Positions 6,764 to 15,113 of a stretch of 31,121 nt of DNA are shown one piece after another (within the stretch, counting starts at the first letter, position 1; each line of letters starts with the position of its first letter). The translations under genes were made by a program, and so were the position numbers. The notes under the pieces are model-generated. The model was not told where the DNA came from. It saw only the letters and a program-made list of their open reading frames with translations, and did not search any database. The stretch covers positions 1 through 31,121 of the forward strand of contig CAZIXB010000007.1 in the NCBI GenBank assembly GCA_964543205.1, written 5' to 3'. Origin of the DNA: CAYSRM01 sp964543205 (GTDB lineage: Bacteria > Verrucomicrobiota > Kiritimatiellia > UBA8416 > CAYSRM01).

Positions 6764-8017
6764 ATGAATGCAATTTACTTAAGTTATTTTTTTTTGGCAG
6801 TCATGCTTTCCGGCGCAATTAACGCCTCAGCATCGAATGGCCCGCCGCGTTTCAGGCAATCTGCCGTTGATAAAATCCTTGCGCGCAGGAAATCAGCCTC
6901 ACTATCAGGGCGGTTTTCAATAGTAAGCGACAACACTTTGATCAACATGGATCTGTCGCGGTGGGCAGAGATTGTTGCGTCTAAGATCGAGGCGTCCACT
7001 GGGTTGGATCTGTCGACCGGAATAGACAGAAAATTTCGCATTCTTGTTCGCAGTTCAGGAACCAATGTTACACCGGCCGTCGATTTTTCATCCGGTATTA
7101 TCGACGGAAAACTTATTTTTACTATGAATATTGACGGCTATGATTCCGTCAGCATCAGCCGGTGCAGACTTATTTTCTGCAGGATGGCGCTCGCTAACTG
7201 GATTGCAGAAAGAAAGACGGATGTTTCAGCGCGGGAAATTTCCGCTTTTTTCAATAAACATGAACCGCTGCAATGGTTTTCGACAGGGCTTTGGCTTGAT
7301 GTTGAAGATTCAGCGCACGGCAGAATTCATGATTCGGCAATGGCGAAGTGGGAGAGCGGAAGAGTTCCCACCGTTGCAAGCTTCCTTAAACATTACGCGC
7401 GGGGAAAAAACACCTTAAAAGGCGATGTTGCCTGGGCTTTTTTTTCATGGCTAAAGACTCTGGACCGGAAAGGAGCTGTTTTTGACCGGATGCTTGACCG
7501 GGTTGCTTCGGGCAGGGAAATAACATCAGAGTGGCTTGCGGAAATCGCCGGAAAACGTTCTACGGATGATCTTGAAATGGACTGGGACAGCTTTTTCCTC
7601 CAAAGCAGGCGTATGGTGGTTACGCCCGGAAACCCTTCTCTTGGCGCAATTCGTCAACTGGAAGGTGAGCTATTGCTTTATCGAGGAAATTCTGGTATCC
7701 CTCTGGATTGTGAGATTAATGAAAAAGACGGGTTTGGCGCACTGATAGAAAAGAAAAACGCGCCATGGCTGAATGAATTTGCAAGAAGCAAAAAAATGAG
7801 CCTGAGGCTTGTTGCAGCAGGCAGAGGCGAAGATTTTCGTGAAGTTGCAGAGAGTTATTGCAGGTTCCTGGATAAACTCAAAAAAGGCGAAGATAACAGC
7901 AAATTGAAATCGATGTTGCAGAAGGCGAACAGGAAGCTTGGAAAAATGCGCGGAAGGCTGCTGGACAAGAAACCCGCTCGCTTGGAATCACAAGGCGAGG
8001 GCGCAGAGAAGAAATAG
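6764..8017 (+). CDS. Secreted protein, possibly a degenerate peptidase-MA-like domain
   Basis: Starting at ATG 6764, the product is 417 residues with a clear signal peptide (MNAIYLSYFFLAVMLSGAINASAS). The frame is open further upstream, to TTG 6719 and ATG 6728, but the signal peptide fits 6764 best; no strong ribosome binding site is seen for any start. Residues around LQWFSTGLWLDVEDSAHGRI followed by ESGRVPTVASFL recall the region after the HExxH helix of peptidase-MA-type proteins. However, no HExxH is present: the expected helix reads RMALANWI. The expected Glu in the xEGLA motif is also absent (FSTGLW). It may therefore be a non-catalytic relative; this is inference. The C-terminus is a Lys/Arg-rich, coiled-coil-like tail. 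Confidence 0.7.
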   Translation: MNAIYLSYFFLAVMLSGAINASASNGPPRFRQSAVDKILARRKSASLSGRFSIVSDNTLINMDLSRWAEIVASKIEASTGLDLSTGIDRKFRILVRSSGTNVTPAVDFSSGIIDGKLIFTMNIDGYDSVSISRCRLIFCRMALANWIAERKTDVSAREISAFFNKHEPLQWFSTGLWLDVEDSAHGRIHDSAMAKWESGRVPTVASFLKHYARGKNTLKGDVAWAFFSWLKTLDRKGAVFDRMLDRVASGREITSEWLAEIAGKRSTDDLEMDWDSFFLQSRRMVVTPGNPSLGAIRQLEGELLLYRGNSGIPLDCEINEKDGFGALIEKKNAPWLNEFARSKKMSLRLVAAGRGEDFREVAESYCRFLDKLKKGEDNSKLKSMLQKANRKLGKMRGRLLDKKPARLESQGEGAEKK

Positions 8018-8089
8018 AACTGTGGACACATTTTACGCGACCTGGGCAATGGCGGGTTAAAGGATCGTCTCGCCGGAAATGAACTGGAT

Positions 8090-9490
8090 ATGAACAAAAG
8101 AAAGCAAAGTAAAACCATTGTTGGAAACGTGGAAAAGGATGTGCTGAGGTTTACTTCCGGGGCTGACCTTGCAACTGATATTGCTCTGGCCGAAGTAGAC
8201 TGCATTGGCACTGCGGCTCACGTTTTTGCGTTGTTGCGTCTGCCCCCGAAATTCATGGCGCTTTCGGAAGCAGAAACCAGGAAGGTGATCGAGGAACTTG
8301 CAGGCATTATAGCGCTGGCCCGTAAAAATAAGTTGAAAATCAAGGAAAGTGACCAGGATATTCATCTGCTGGTGGAAAGGCTTTTAACCGCTAAACTCGG
8401 AGATACGGGACGTAGGGTGCATACCGGCAGGAGCCGCAATGATCAGGCTGCCGTAGATATCCGGCTTCTTGCAAAACGGGATCTGCCCGAACTGATGCTT
8501 GTGGTTTGTAATCTTGTCGGAACCATGCTTGATCTGGCAAAAAAGAACAGGACAACGCCTATGATGGGCCGGACCCACAGCCAGCCGGCCATGCTCAGTT
8601 CTGTCGGATTATGGGCTTCGTGTCATGCTGAATCTATGATTGATGATCTTGGTCTGATAAAAAATGCGCTTGAAATTAGCGACAAATGCCCTCTGGGATC
8701 GGCTGCAGGGTATGGAGCTCCGCTGCCGCTGGACAGGAAATGGACTGCTTCTGCTCTTGGTTTCAGCGCCCCGAACGCAAACGTGCTGTATGCGGGCAAC
8801 TCCAGGGGCAAATACGAACTTGTCATCCTTTCCGCACTGCATCAACTGATGCTGACTTTCTCACGGCTGTCGGAGGATCTGATTCTTTTCTCAATGCCTG
8901 AGTTTGGATATTTCGAACTTCCAGACGGATGGTGCACCGGCAGCAGTATAATGCCCCAGAAGAAGAACCCTGATGTGCTTGAACTTGTCAGGGCCAGAAC
9001 TGCCGTTATATCGGGTTATGTGCAATCGCTCGCAGGTATTCTTTCCGGTCTCCAAAGCGGGTACAGCCGCGACCTTCAGGAAACAAAAAGACCCTTCATA
9101 GATGGCATGGAAACGGTATACGACTGCGCAGGAATACTCGGCGGATTGATGAACGAGGTAAGGATCAACAAAGAAAAGCTGCGCGGCTCAGTTGCAAGCG
9201 AAGTTTTTGCAACCGATAAAGCCCTTGAACTTGTATGGGACGGAGTTCCCTTTAGAAAGGCATACAGACAGGTTCGCGAAAACATCGGTGACCTTGCCGA
9301 GATCGACCCGGTTGCAGCTCTTGAGAAACGCGAGGACATGGGGTGGTCGGGCACAATCGATTTTGACGCTCTCAAGGAACAACTGTACATGCACAGGACA
9401 TTTTCCAGGAAAAAACGCAATGAATTCAGAAAAATGGTAACAAGACTTTTCGGGATAGAATATCCAGATGGTTTTGACCGGGAGGCATGA
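8090..9490 (+). CDS. argH: Argininosuccinate lyase
   Basis: ArgH splits argininosuccinate into arginine and fumarate, the last step of arginine synthesis. The 466-residue protein belongs to the fumarase/aspartase superfamily. Visible motifs are HTGRSRND (111-118), GRTHSQPA with catalytic H163, PLGSAAGYGAPLPLDR (201-216) and the superfamily signature GSSIMPQKKNPD (284-295) with the catalytic serine. The PLGSAAGYG form resembles Bacteroidetes-type ArgH more than the E. coli type, and the usual N-terminal WGGRF is missing. No other arginine genes are in the window. The stop codon overlaps the ribosome binding region of exbB, so it may share a transcript with the envelope operon. Confidence 0.93.
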   Translation: MNKRKQSKTIVGNVEKDVLRFTSGADLATDIALAEVDCIGTAAHVFALLRLPPKFMALSEAETRKVIEELAGIIALARKNKLKIKESDQDIHLLVERLLTAKLGDTGRRVHTGRSRNDQAAVDIRLLAKRDLPELMLVVCNLVGTMLDLAKKNRTTPMMGRTHSQPAMLSSVGLWASCHAESMIDDLGLIKNALEISDKCPLGSAAGYGAPLPLDRKWTASALGFSAPNANVLYAGNSRGKYELVILSALHQLMLTFSRLSEDLILFSMPEFGYFELPDGWCTGSSIMPQKKNPDVLELVRARTAVISGYVQSLAGILSGLQSGYSRDLQETKRPFIDGMETVYDCAGILGGLMNEVRINKEKLRGSVASEVFATDKALELVWDGVPFRKAYRQVRENIGDLAEIDPVAALEKREDMGWSGTIDFDALKEQLYMHRTFSRKKRNEFRKMVTRLFGIEYPDGFDREA

Positions 9491-9493
9491 CAC

Positions 9494-10324
9494 ATGTTCA
9501 GAGGAAAGAAGCTCATCGCTTATATTATTATTGCTGTAGCAGCATTGTCCGTTCTTCCATGCGCAGGAACCGCAGCGGCGCAGGAAGAAGCGAGCGGCAG
9601 CGGCGCCTATCCGGAAGTTTACCAAGAGAGGGCCGATGGCGCCAGCGGCCAGCAGAAACTGATGCCATGGCGGCAGGCATGGAAAACAGGCGGATTACCC
9701 GTGCAGATATTAATGTATGTGCTCACGGCAATGTCGTTTCTGGCAGTGACTCTTATTGTCTATTTCTTTGCCGTTTTACGTGATTCGGAGATTGTTCCGC
9801 GCAAAACGCTCCGTGATGTCCTTGCCCGGCTCAAAAAAGGGCAGATCGAAGAAGCCAGGATAACCTGCGAGGCAAGGCCTTCTCCGATTTCATCGGTGGC
9901 CCTGGTAGCGATTGACTATGTGAAAAGCATGGGAACATCGAATCATTCTCTGATAAAAGATGTGATCCAGGGCGAGGGCACACGCCAGGCTGAGTCGATA
10001 CAGGGCCAGACCCAATATCTGCTCGACATAGGCGTCATCGCACCCATGATCGGCCTGCTTGGGACCGTGTTCGGAATGCTACAGGCTTTCAGCGCGGTAG
10101 CTCTTGATATTGCCCAGGCTAAACCCGTTGTCTTAGCCAACGGTGTTGCCCAGGCTCTGATTACAACCGCTTCGGGCCTGATTGTCGGCATTCCAGCAAT
10201 GATGTTTTATTCCTATTTCCGCCGCAAGTCATCAAAGCTTGTTTCCAGGCTGGAGACCGCTTCGGCGGAAATAATGGTCGCGCTTGCAGAAACGGAGTCT
10301 CGTAAAGATGAACTTCAGGGGTAA
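9494..10324 (+). CDS. exbB: MotA/TolQ/ExbB proton-channel family protein
   Basis: This inner-membrane protein would form the pentameric proton channel core that powers an envelope machine. The 276-residue product starts with a signal-peptide-like segment (AYIIIAVAALSVLPCAGTAAA). TM1 is at about 68-95, a cytoplasmic loop spans 96-177, TM2 is at 178-200 (APMIGLLGTVFGMLQAF) and TM3 at 214-242 (ALITTASGLIVGIPAMMFYSYF). The polar threonines conserved in TM2 (T191) and TM3 (T224/T225) are present. GGGAGG about 8 nt upstream supports the start, 3 nt after argH. It overlaps exbD by 17 nt. The symbol is family-level: the TPR and VWA partners make it neither a classical Ton nor a classical Tol system. 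Confidence 0.92.
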   Translation: MFRGKKLIAYIIIAVAALSVLPCAGTAAAQEEASGSGAYPEVYQERADGASGQQKLMPWRQAWKTGGLPVQILMYVLTAMSFLAVTLIVYFFAVLRDSEIVPRKTLRDVLARLKKGQIEEARITCEARPSPISSVALVAIDYVKSMGTSNHSLIKDVIQGEGTRQAESIQGQTQYLLDIGVIAPMIGLLGTVFGMLQAFSAVALDIAQAKPVVLANGVAQALITTASGLIVGIPAMMFYSYFRRKSSKLVSRLETASAEIMVALAETESRKDELQG

Positions 10325-10736
10325 AGCAGATTCACGGGAGCCTGGATTCCAGATAACGCCGATGATCGACATCGTGTTTCTCCTGCTCTGTTTTTTTATT
10401 ACCAGTCAGATATTTGCTCAGTGGGAAGCTGAAATCAACATCCAACTCCCCACGGCAACTGAAAGTGGATTACCCGGCAGGCTGCCGGGCGAAGTTATCA
10501 TAAATATTTTTGAAGATGGTTCCATAGCTGTTAATAGACAGGGCCTCGAATATGAAGAGCTGGCGGGAGTTCTTCGCAAGCTTGTAGAGCATTTTCCGGG
10601 TCAGTCGGTTTTAATACGAGCCGATATGGAAACAAGGTATAACGACATTATCAAGGTGCTCGATCTTTGCCGGCAGGTAGACATATGGAGCATATCATTT
10701 GCTACGCGTGTGCCTGAGGAAAAGCCGGGCAAATGA
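10308..10736 (+). CDS. exbD: ExbD/TolR-family protein
   Basis: This is the single-pass partner of ExbB; its membrane aspartate carries protons and couples flow to movement. The start is ATG 10308 (MNFRGKADSREPGFQITPMID), with CGGAG about 10 nt upstream, rather than the in-frame ATG at 10284. The product has 142 residues. The conserved segment ITPMIDIVFLLLCFFITSQIF includes the key aspartate D21. The periplasmic domain follows, with LIRADMETRYNDIIKVLDLCR matching the TolR/ExbD fold. It overlaps exbB by 17 nt, so expression is likely coupled at fixed stoichiometry. The next gene starts 34 nt downstream. Confidence 0.94.
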   Translation: MNFRGKADSREPGFQITPMIDIVFLLLCFFITSQIFAQWEAEINIQLPTATESGLPGRLPGEVIINIFEDGSIAVNRQGLEYEELAGVLRKLVEHFPGQSVLIRADMETRYNDIIKVLDLCRQVDIWSISFATRVPEEKPGK

Positions 10737-10770
10737 CCTGCTTTTTTGGACCTGATTAAAAGGAATTCGC

Positions 10771-13128
10771 ATGCGGCTTCAAACTTATAGAGATACTTTT
10801 CTTTTTGTTCTAGCGTTTTTTTGCGTTTGCGCAGCAAGCGGCTTTGCCGCGGACCTTTCTGCAAGCGAAAAGCTGCAGTTTGCCAACGGCCTTTACGCAA
10901 GGGGTATCTATGACCTGGCTTCTGAGGAATACAGCGCATTTGCAGCGAAACATCCGGGGCACAAATCTATAGATATCGTCCGGTTCCGCCTTGGAGAGTG
11001 CTATCGCCGCACAGATCAGACCGACAAGGCAATCGCACAGTTCTTGCAGGTCTTTAAGGATTTCCCAAAAAGCGATTTTCGCTTAAGAGCAGGACTCCTC
11101 GCCGGAGATCTTGCCTTGCAGGATGGAAGGGCAAAGACGGCCATAAGTATTCTTGAAAATGTCATCAAGTCTGACGCCCCTCGGCATATTTCAGCAAGCG
11201 CTCTTTATTCGATGGGAGAGGCGTTGAGGTCAACAGGACGCCTTGAAGAAGCAGGACAACGGTTTGAAGATCTTATCAATAAGCATAAAGACTCTGATTT
11301 ATATCCATACGGGTTGCTGGCGCTGGGCCGCGTGTACTCCGAACTGGGCAAAGACAAAAAAGCCGTGGCAATGCTCACTCGGGCGGAAAAGAATTCAGAT
11401 AACGATGATATGAAGGCGGAATCAATCTTTCGAATGGCTGAGCATCACTTCCGGCATAACAGATTTAAACAGAGTTCAGAGGCATACCAGAAACTGCTCG
11501 AGGGGTATCCGGAACATTCCCGGTCCGATGAAGCGGGTCTGCGCGCTGCATGGGCCATGCACAACGCCGGCGATTACAAGCGCTCCCTTCAATATGCCGA
11601 TAAGAACATGGAGCGGCTATCTAAATCCGGCAGCGCGTCGGCCGGGCGTCTTGCGGAATGGATATATATCCGGGCAAACTGCCTTCGCCAACTCAATGAG
11701 CATGGCAAAGCACTACGGGAATACGAGGCATTGCTTGAACGTTTTCCCGGCAGCAGGTTTACAAGCGCCGCATCCTACGAAGCTGCACTGGTCAGTTACC
11801 GGAGCGAAAACTACAAAAGAGCGCTGGAATTTGCCGGCAGAGTTGACGTGGATCAACTTCCAGGCCTGGCCCCCAATGTTTACTGGCTGATGGCCGAGAC
11901 ATATTCCGGCAGCGGGCGCGAAGATGAGGCCGAACGATACTACAAACTCTTGGTATCCCGGCATTCCGGCAGCAATTTAGCATGTGAGGCGGCTTACCGT
12001 CTTGGACACCGGCTGCAGCGGAATGGAGCGTGTGGCAAGGCTGTCGGGTATTATAGGATGATAATAAATGATTTCCCGTCACACGAACTGGCGCCGAAAT
12101 CGATGTTCTCACTCGGTGTGTGCTTCGCCAAAATGGGCAGGTTGGAAGATGCTGTAAAGAAATGGAGCGAATTTGTACAGAAACATGCAGGACATCCGCT
12201 TCTTGAAGAAGCTATGTACAGGCAGGCCATTGCCCGGATCAAGCTCGACCGGAACGACAAAGCGCTGATTACGCTGACAGGCTTGCTTGCAAAGTTTCCA
12301 GACGGCGAACGCAGCGGCGTTGCGCGTTACTGGCGGGGGATTATTCATCAACAGGACGGACGCGAAAAAGAAGCGGAGCAGGATCTGAGGTTTGCGCTTA
12401 AACACGGGCTCCACGGGTCTAAGAAGCTTGAAGCCCGGTTCCGGCTGGCTGCACTATTGAAGAACAAACAGGAGTTTGAGGAAGCGGCGGATATATTTCA
12501 GTCGCTTCTTGCAACTGAAATTCGCACAGAGTTTGCCCCCGGCATGCTGCAGTGGCTTGCGGAGTACAGGCACAACAGTCAAAACTACGCAGAATCAGTG
12601 GAGGCGGCTCGGGCGCTGGTTGCGTCAAGCCGGGACGCCGGCTGGGAACAGACAGGGTGGACTCTGATCGGAAGGTGTATGCTGAAGCAGGGCAGCAGGC
12701 AGGCCGCCGCATCGGCATTCAGGCGAGCTCTGGCTAAGAAAGCCGGCACAAGATTCAAGGCTGAAGCCGCGCTTCGGCTCGGGGATATTGAGCTTGATGC
12801 CGAAAATTACAAACAAGCCAGAGATTTCTACGAACAGGCCGCCACCCTGGCCTCCAGCGATGAAATGCTCGGCATAAGAGCCAACGCTTACGCTGGTATC
12901 GCCGGAGCATGGGAAGGCCAGGGCAGACTTGAAAACTCTGCCCGCTACTTTATGAGCGTGGCCATACTGTACGATGATCCCGAACTGGCGCCCAGGTGTC
13001 TCTATCGCGCTTACAGTAACTTCATGGAGATGCAGAAGCTCGATTCGGCGCGGAAAGCCGCGGAAGATCTGAGAGCAAGATATCCGGATAGCGAATATGC
13101 CAGTAAGCTGCCGGAGCCTGGCGAGTAG
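10771..13128 (+). CDS. Periplasmic TPR-repeat protein of the ExbBD-VWA operon
   Basis: The 785-residue protein has a signal peptide (LFVLAFFCVCAASGFAA) and is then built almost wholly of tetratricopeptide-like repeats, as in BamD, YbgF/CpoB and related envelope proteins. Typical units are NGLYARGIYDLASEEYSAFA, RLGECYRRTDQTDKAIAQF, GLLALGRVYSELGKDKKAVA and RYLRLGDIELDA-like helices near the end. No enzymatic motif was seen and no lipobox is convincing, so it is probably a soluble or peripherally attached periplasmic scaffold. An AAGGA ribosome binding site is 7 nt before the ATG. Its stop is 4 nt before the VWA gene, which argues that the two work together. Confidence 0.88.
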   Translation: MRLQTYRDTFLFVLAFFCVCAASGFAADLSASEKLQFANGLYARGIYDLASEEYSAFAAKHPGHKSIDIVRFRLGECYRRTDQTDKAIAQFLQVFKDFPKSDFRLRAGLLAGDLALQDGRAKTAISILENVIKSDAPRHISASALYSMGEALRSTGRLEEAGQRFEDLINKHKDSDLYPYGLLALGRVYSELGKDKKAVAMLTRAEKNSDNDDMKAESIFRMAEHHFRHNRFKQSSEAYQKLLEGYPEHSRSDEAGLRAAWAMHNAGDYKRSLQYADKNMERLSKSGSASAGRLAEWIYIRANCLRQLNEHGKALREYEALLERFPGSRFTSAASYEAALVSYRSENYKRALEFAGRVDVDQLPGLAPNVYWLMAETYSGSGREDEAERYYKLLVSRHSGSNLACEAAYRLGHRLQRNGACGKAVGYYRMIINDFPSHELAPKSMFSLGVCFAKMGRLEDAVKKWSEFVQKHAGHPLLEEAMYRQAIARIKLDRNDKALITLTGLLAKFPDGERSGVARYWRGIIHQQDGREKEAEQDLRFALKHGLHGSKKLEARFRLAALLKNKQEFEEAADIFQSLLATEIRTEFAPGMLQWLAEYRHNSQNYAESVEAARALVASSRDAGWEQTGWTLIGRCMLKQGSRQAAASAFRRALAKKAGTRFKAEAALRLGDIELDAENYKQARDFYEQAATLASSDEMLGIRANAYAGIAGAWEGQGRLENSARYFMSVAILYDDPELAPRCLYRAYSNFMEMQKLDSARKAAEDLRARYPDSEYASKLPEPGE

Positions 13129-13132
13129 TCTA

Positions 13133-14908
13133 ATGATCGATATGCCGCAGAAACACCAAAGAGATCGCAGCGAATTTGAAGAGATTCATGCCGCTTTCGA
13201 AAGACAGGGAGCCGCAAAACATCCGTTGGCGGCATTCGCGGCCTGTTTTGTTTCGGTTATTTTGCACGGCGCGCTGGTTTACCTGTTGCTGACTTTGCCG
13301 TTGGGGTCGCTTCAGGATGGAGCTGAACTGCTGAATCAGAAAATTTTTCGTGATGTCGAGATCCAAGCGGATGAATCAATTCAAGAAGATAAACTGGAAG
13401 TTGCGCCGGATGGCGAGGTTACAGGCACAATTAAAGCCGAGGTTACTGCCGAAGAGTTAACAGGATCAGACGAAAAACTCGATCATGAGAAAGCCAATTC
13501 CGAATTTGGAGCCGAAGGTTCTCTTGTCGGTCCCGGCGAAATTCCCGAACCATCGGAGTGGACTCCACCCCAGGAGATACTTGCCATAGAGGAAAAAATT
13601 GTTGACGACGAAGTCAGCGTCCTGCCAAGACGGTTGATCCCTGCAGTTGAAAGGATTCACCAGAGCGATGTCAGTTTAAGACCTCTTGGCCGCAGTGACA
13701 CCGTTTCAGAAGCAACAGATGAGACAAAGCTGAAACCCGGGAAAAACTTGGTTTCGGATACCGGGCCCGCTGCCGGCCCGTCGAAGAGGAATGCAACAGG
13801 AACCGACAGCCGCACTGGAACCGATATTGCGGGCGATCAATTCAGCGAGAAGCCCCAAGACGTGTCAGAGTTTAAAGCTGTTGAAGATGTGCTCACCGCG
13901 GAAGCGACTGTTTTCGAAAGCAATAGAGAATCGAAATACCGCTATTTCAAAATTGATATACAGCGTGCGGGTAAAGAGGCCTTGCCGCTCATACCAAAAG
14001 ACGTTGTCCTTGTTCAAGATTCTTCCGCCAGTCTTACCGAAAGGCGCCTGGAGTTCTGCAAGGAAGGATTGAAACGTTCGTTGCCATTGATAAGGCAAAA
14101 CGACAGGTTTAACGTGGTTTCCTTTAGTAGGAAAGCCGATCAATGCTTCAATAAATGGGCACAGAATACACCTGAAAATCTCCGCAGGGCCACTCGTTTT
14201 ATTGAATCATTGCATTCCGGCGGCAATACCGATCTGTATTCTTCTCTGAAAGCTCTGGCTGAGCTGGAGAGAAAACCGGGCCGCCCCGCGATTGCTATTG
14301 TAGTAACGGACGGCTTGCCGACTTCGGGAATCACGGACAGCACCGAAATCATCGGCAAGTTCAGCAAGTATAACGACGGAACGATGTCCGTATTTACCCT
14401 GGGAGCTGTCAGCAGGGCAAATACCTACCTGTTGGATATACTCAGCTATAGCAACAAGGGAGACGTTTACGTTATTAACAGGGGCAGGTGGGAAATACCC
14501 GATGCTGTTAAAGACTTGGTGCGGCAGGTCAGCCGTCCGGTAATGGCAGACTTATCGTTCCGGTTTGCTGAAGGCATCAGAGCAGAAATATACCCTGTGC
14601 TGTCCAGCGACTTGTATCTTGACAGGCCGCTGACGCTTTACGGGAGGTGTCCAGACAACAACAGCAGGATTGTGTTTCAAGCCGTTGGACAAGGTGGCGA
14701 TGTAAAATGCGATATGATTTTTGACATTGATCTCTCGGAAGCAAGGCGGACTTCGGAGGAAAACATCCGGGAAACATGGGCGGATCAGAAAATTTATCAT
14801 CTCCTGGGTCGGTATGCGCGTAGGCGCAGTTCTGCAACATTGCGCGAGCTTCGGCAGACAGCAGAAAACTACAACCGCCGGATTCCTTATGGCAAGAGGT
14901 TGCATTAA
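13133..14908 (+). CDS. VWA-domain protein with a TonB/TolA-like energised membrane anchor
   Basis: Starting at ATG 13133, 4 nt after the TPR gene, the product has 591 residues. A cytoplasmic tail of about 33 residues precedes one membrane helix (AAFAACFVSVILHGALVYLL). This helix holds S41 and H45 in the S-x3-H spacing used by TonB (S16/H20) and TolA to respond to ExbB/D-type motors. An acidic, low-complexity linker (about 60-260) follows. A von Willebrand A domain spans about 288-470, with a complete MIDAS: D296-x-S298-x-S300, T366 and D393. The C-terminus (ETWADQKIYHLLGRYARR ... IPYGKRL) recalls the region after the VWA domain in VIT/inter-alpha-trypsin-inhibitor-like proteins. No TonB or TolA C-terminal domain is present. 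The TAA stop is part of the repeat at 14905. Confidence 0.88.
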   Translation: MIDMPQKHQRDRSEFEEIHAAFERQGAAKHPLAAFAACFVSVILHGALVYLLLTLPLGSLQDGAELLNQKIFRDVEIQADESIQEDKLEVAPDGEVTGTIKAEVTAEELTGSDEKLDHEKANSEFGAEGSLVGPGEIPEPSEWTPPQEILAIEEKIVDDEVSVLPRRLIPAVERIHQSDVSLRPLGRSDTVSEATDETKLKPGKNLVSDTGPAAGPSKRNATGTDSRTGTDIAGDQFSEKPQDVSEFKAVEDVLTAEATVFESNRESKYRYFKIDIQRAGKEALPLIPKDVVLVQDSSASLTERRLEFCKEGLKRSLPLIRQNDRFNVVSFSRKADQCFNKWAQNTPENLRRATRFIESLHSGGNTDLYSSLKALAELERKPGRPAIAIVVTDGLPTSGITDSTEIIGKFSKYNDGTMSVFTLGAVSRANTYLLDILSYSNKGDVYVINRGRWEIPDAVKDLVRQVSRPVMADLSFRFAEGIRAEIYPVLSSDLYLDRPLTLYGRCPDNNSRIVFQAVGQGGDVKCDMIFDIDLSEARRTSEENIRETWADQKIYHLLGRYARRRSSATLRELRQTAENYNRRIPYGKRLH

Positions 14909-14993
14909 TCCGCATATCGGGTAAAACGACTTTGGCTTGCAATAATGGCCTTACAATTGTTTCTGCCTCGGGGGTGTGAGATATGCGGCTTAA
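14905..14993 (+). repeat. Short palindromic repeat element (copy D)
   Basis: The left end is TTAATCCGCATATC (14905-14918) and the right end TGTGAGATATGCGGCTTAA (14975-14993), giving 89 bp. Inside the right end TTGTTTCTGCCTCGGGGG resembles the TTTCTGCCCGAAAAAG of the copies at 18258 and 31053. The left end is more degenerate than the right. The first TTAA supplies the stop codon of the VWA gene. Both outer edges read TTAA. Confidence 0.75.
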
Positions 14994-15113
14994 CAGGTTG
15001 CGTAAAAAATAGAAGTTTCCTCATTTTTTTCTGGTGTTTTGGGATGAATAGTTGTTTGCTTCAAGTTCGAAAAGTAGTTATTTGCAAAAAGCTTGATGAA
15101 GGGAGACGGACAA

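Noticed and set aside
8051..8060. GGCGGGTTAA before argH, similar to the outer part of the repeat ends
   Set aside because: Only nine bases match and the TGTGAGATAT part is missing, which is expected by chance.
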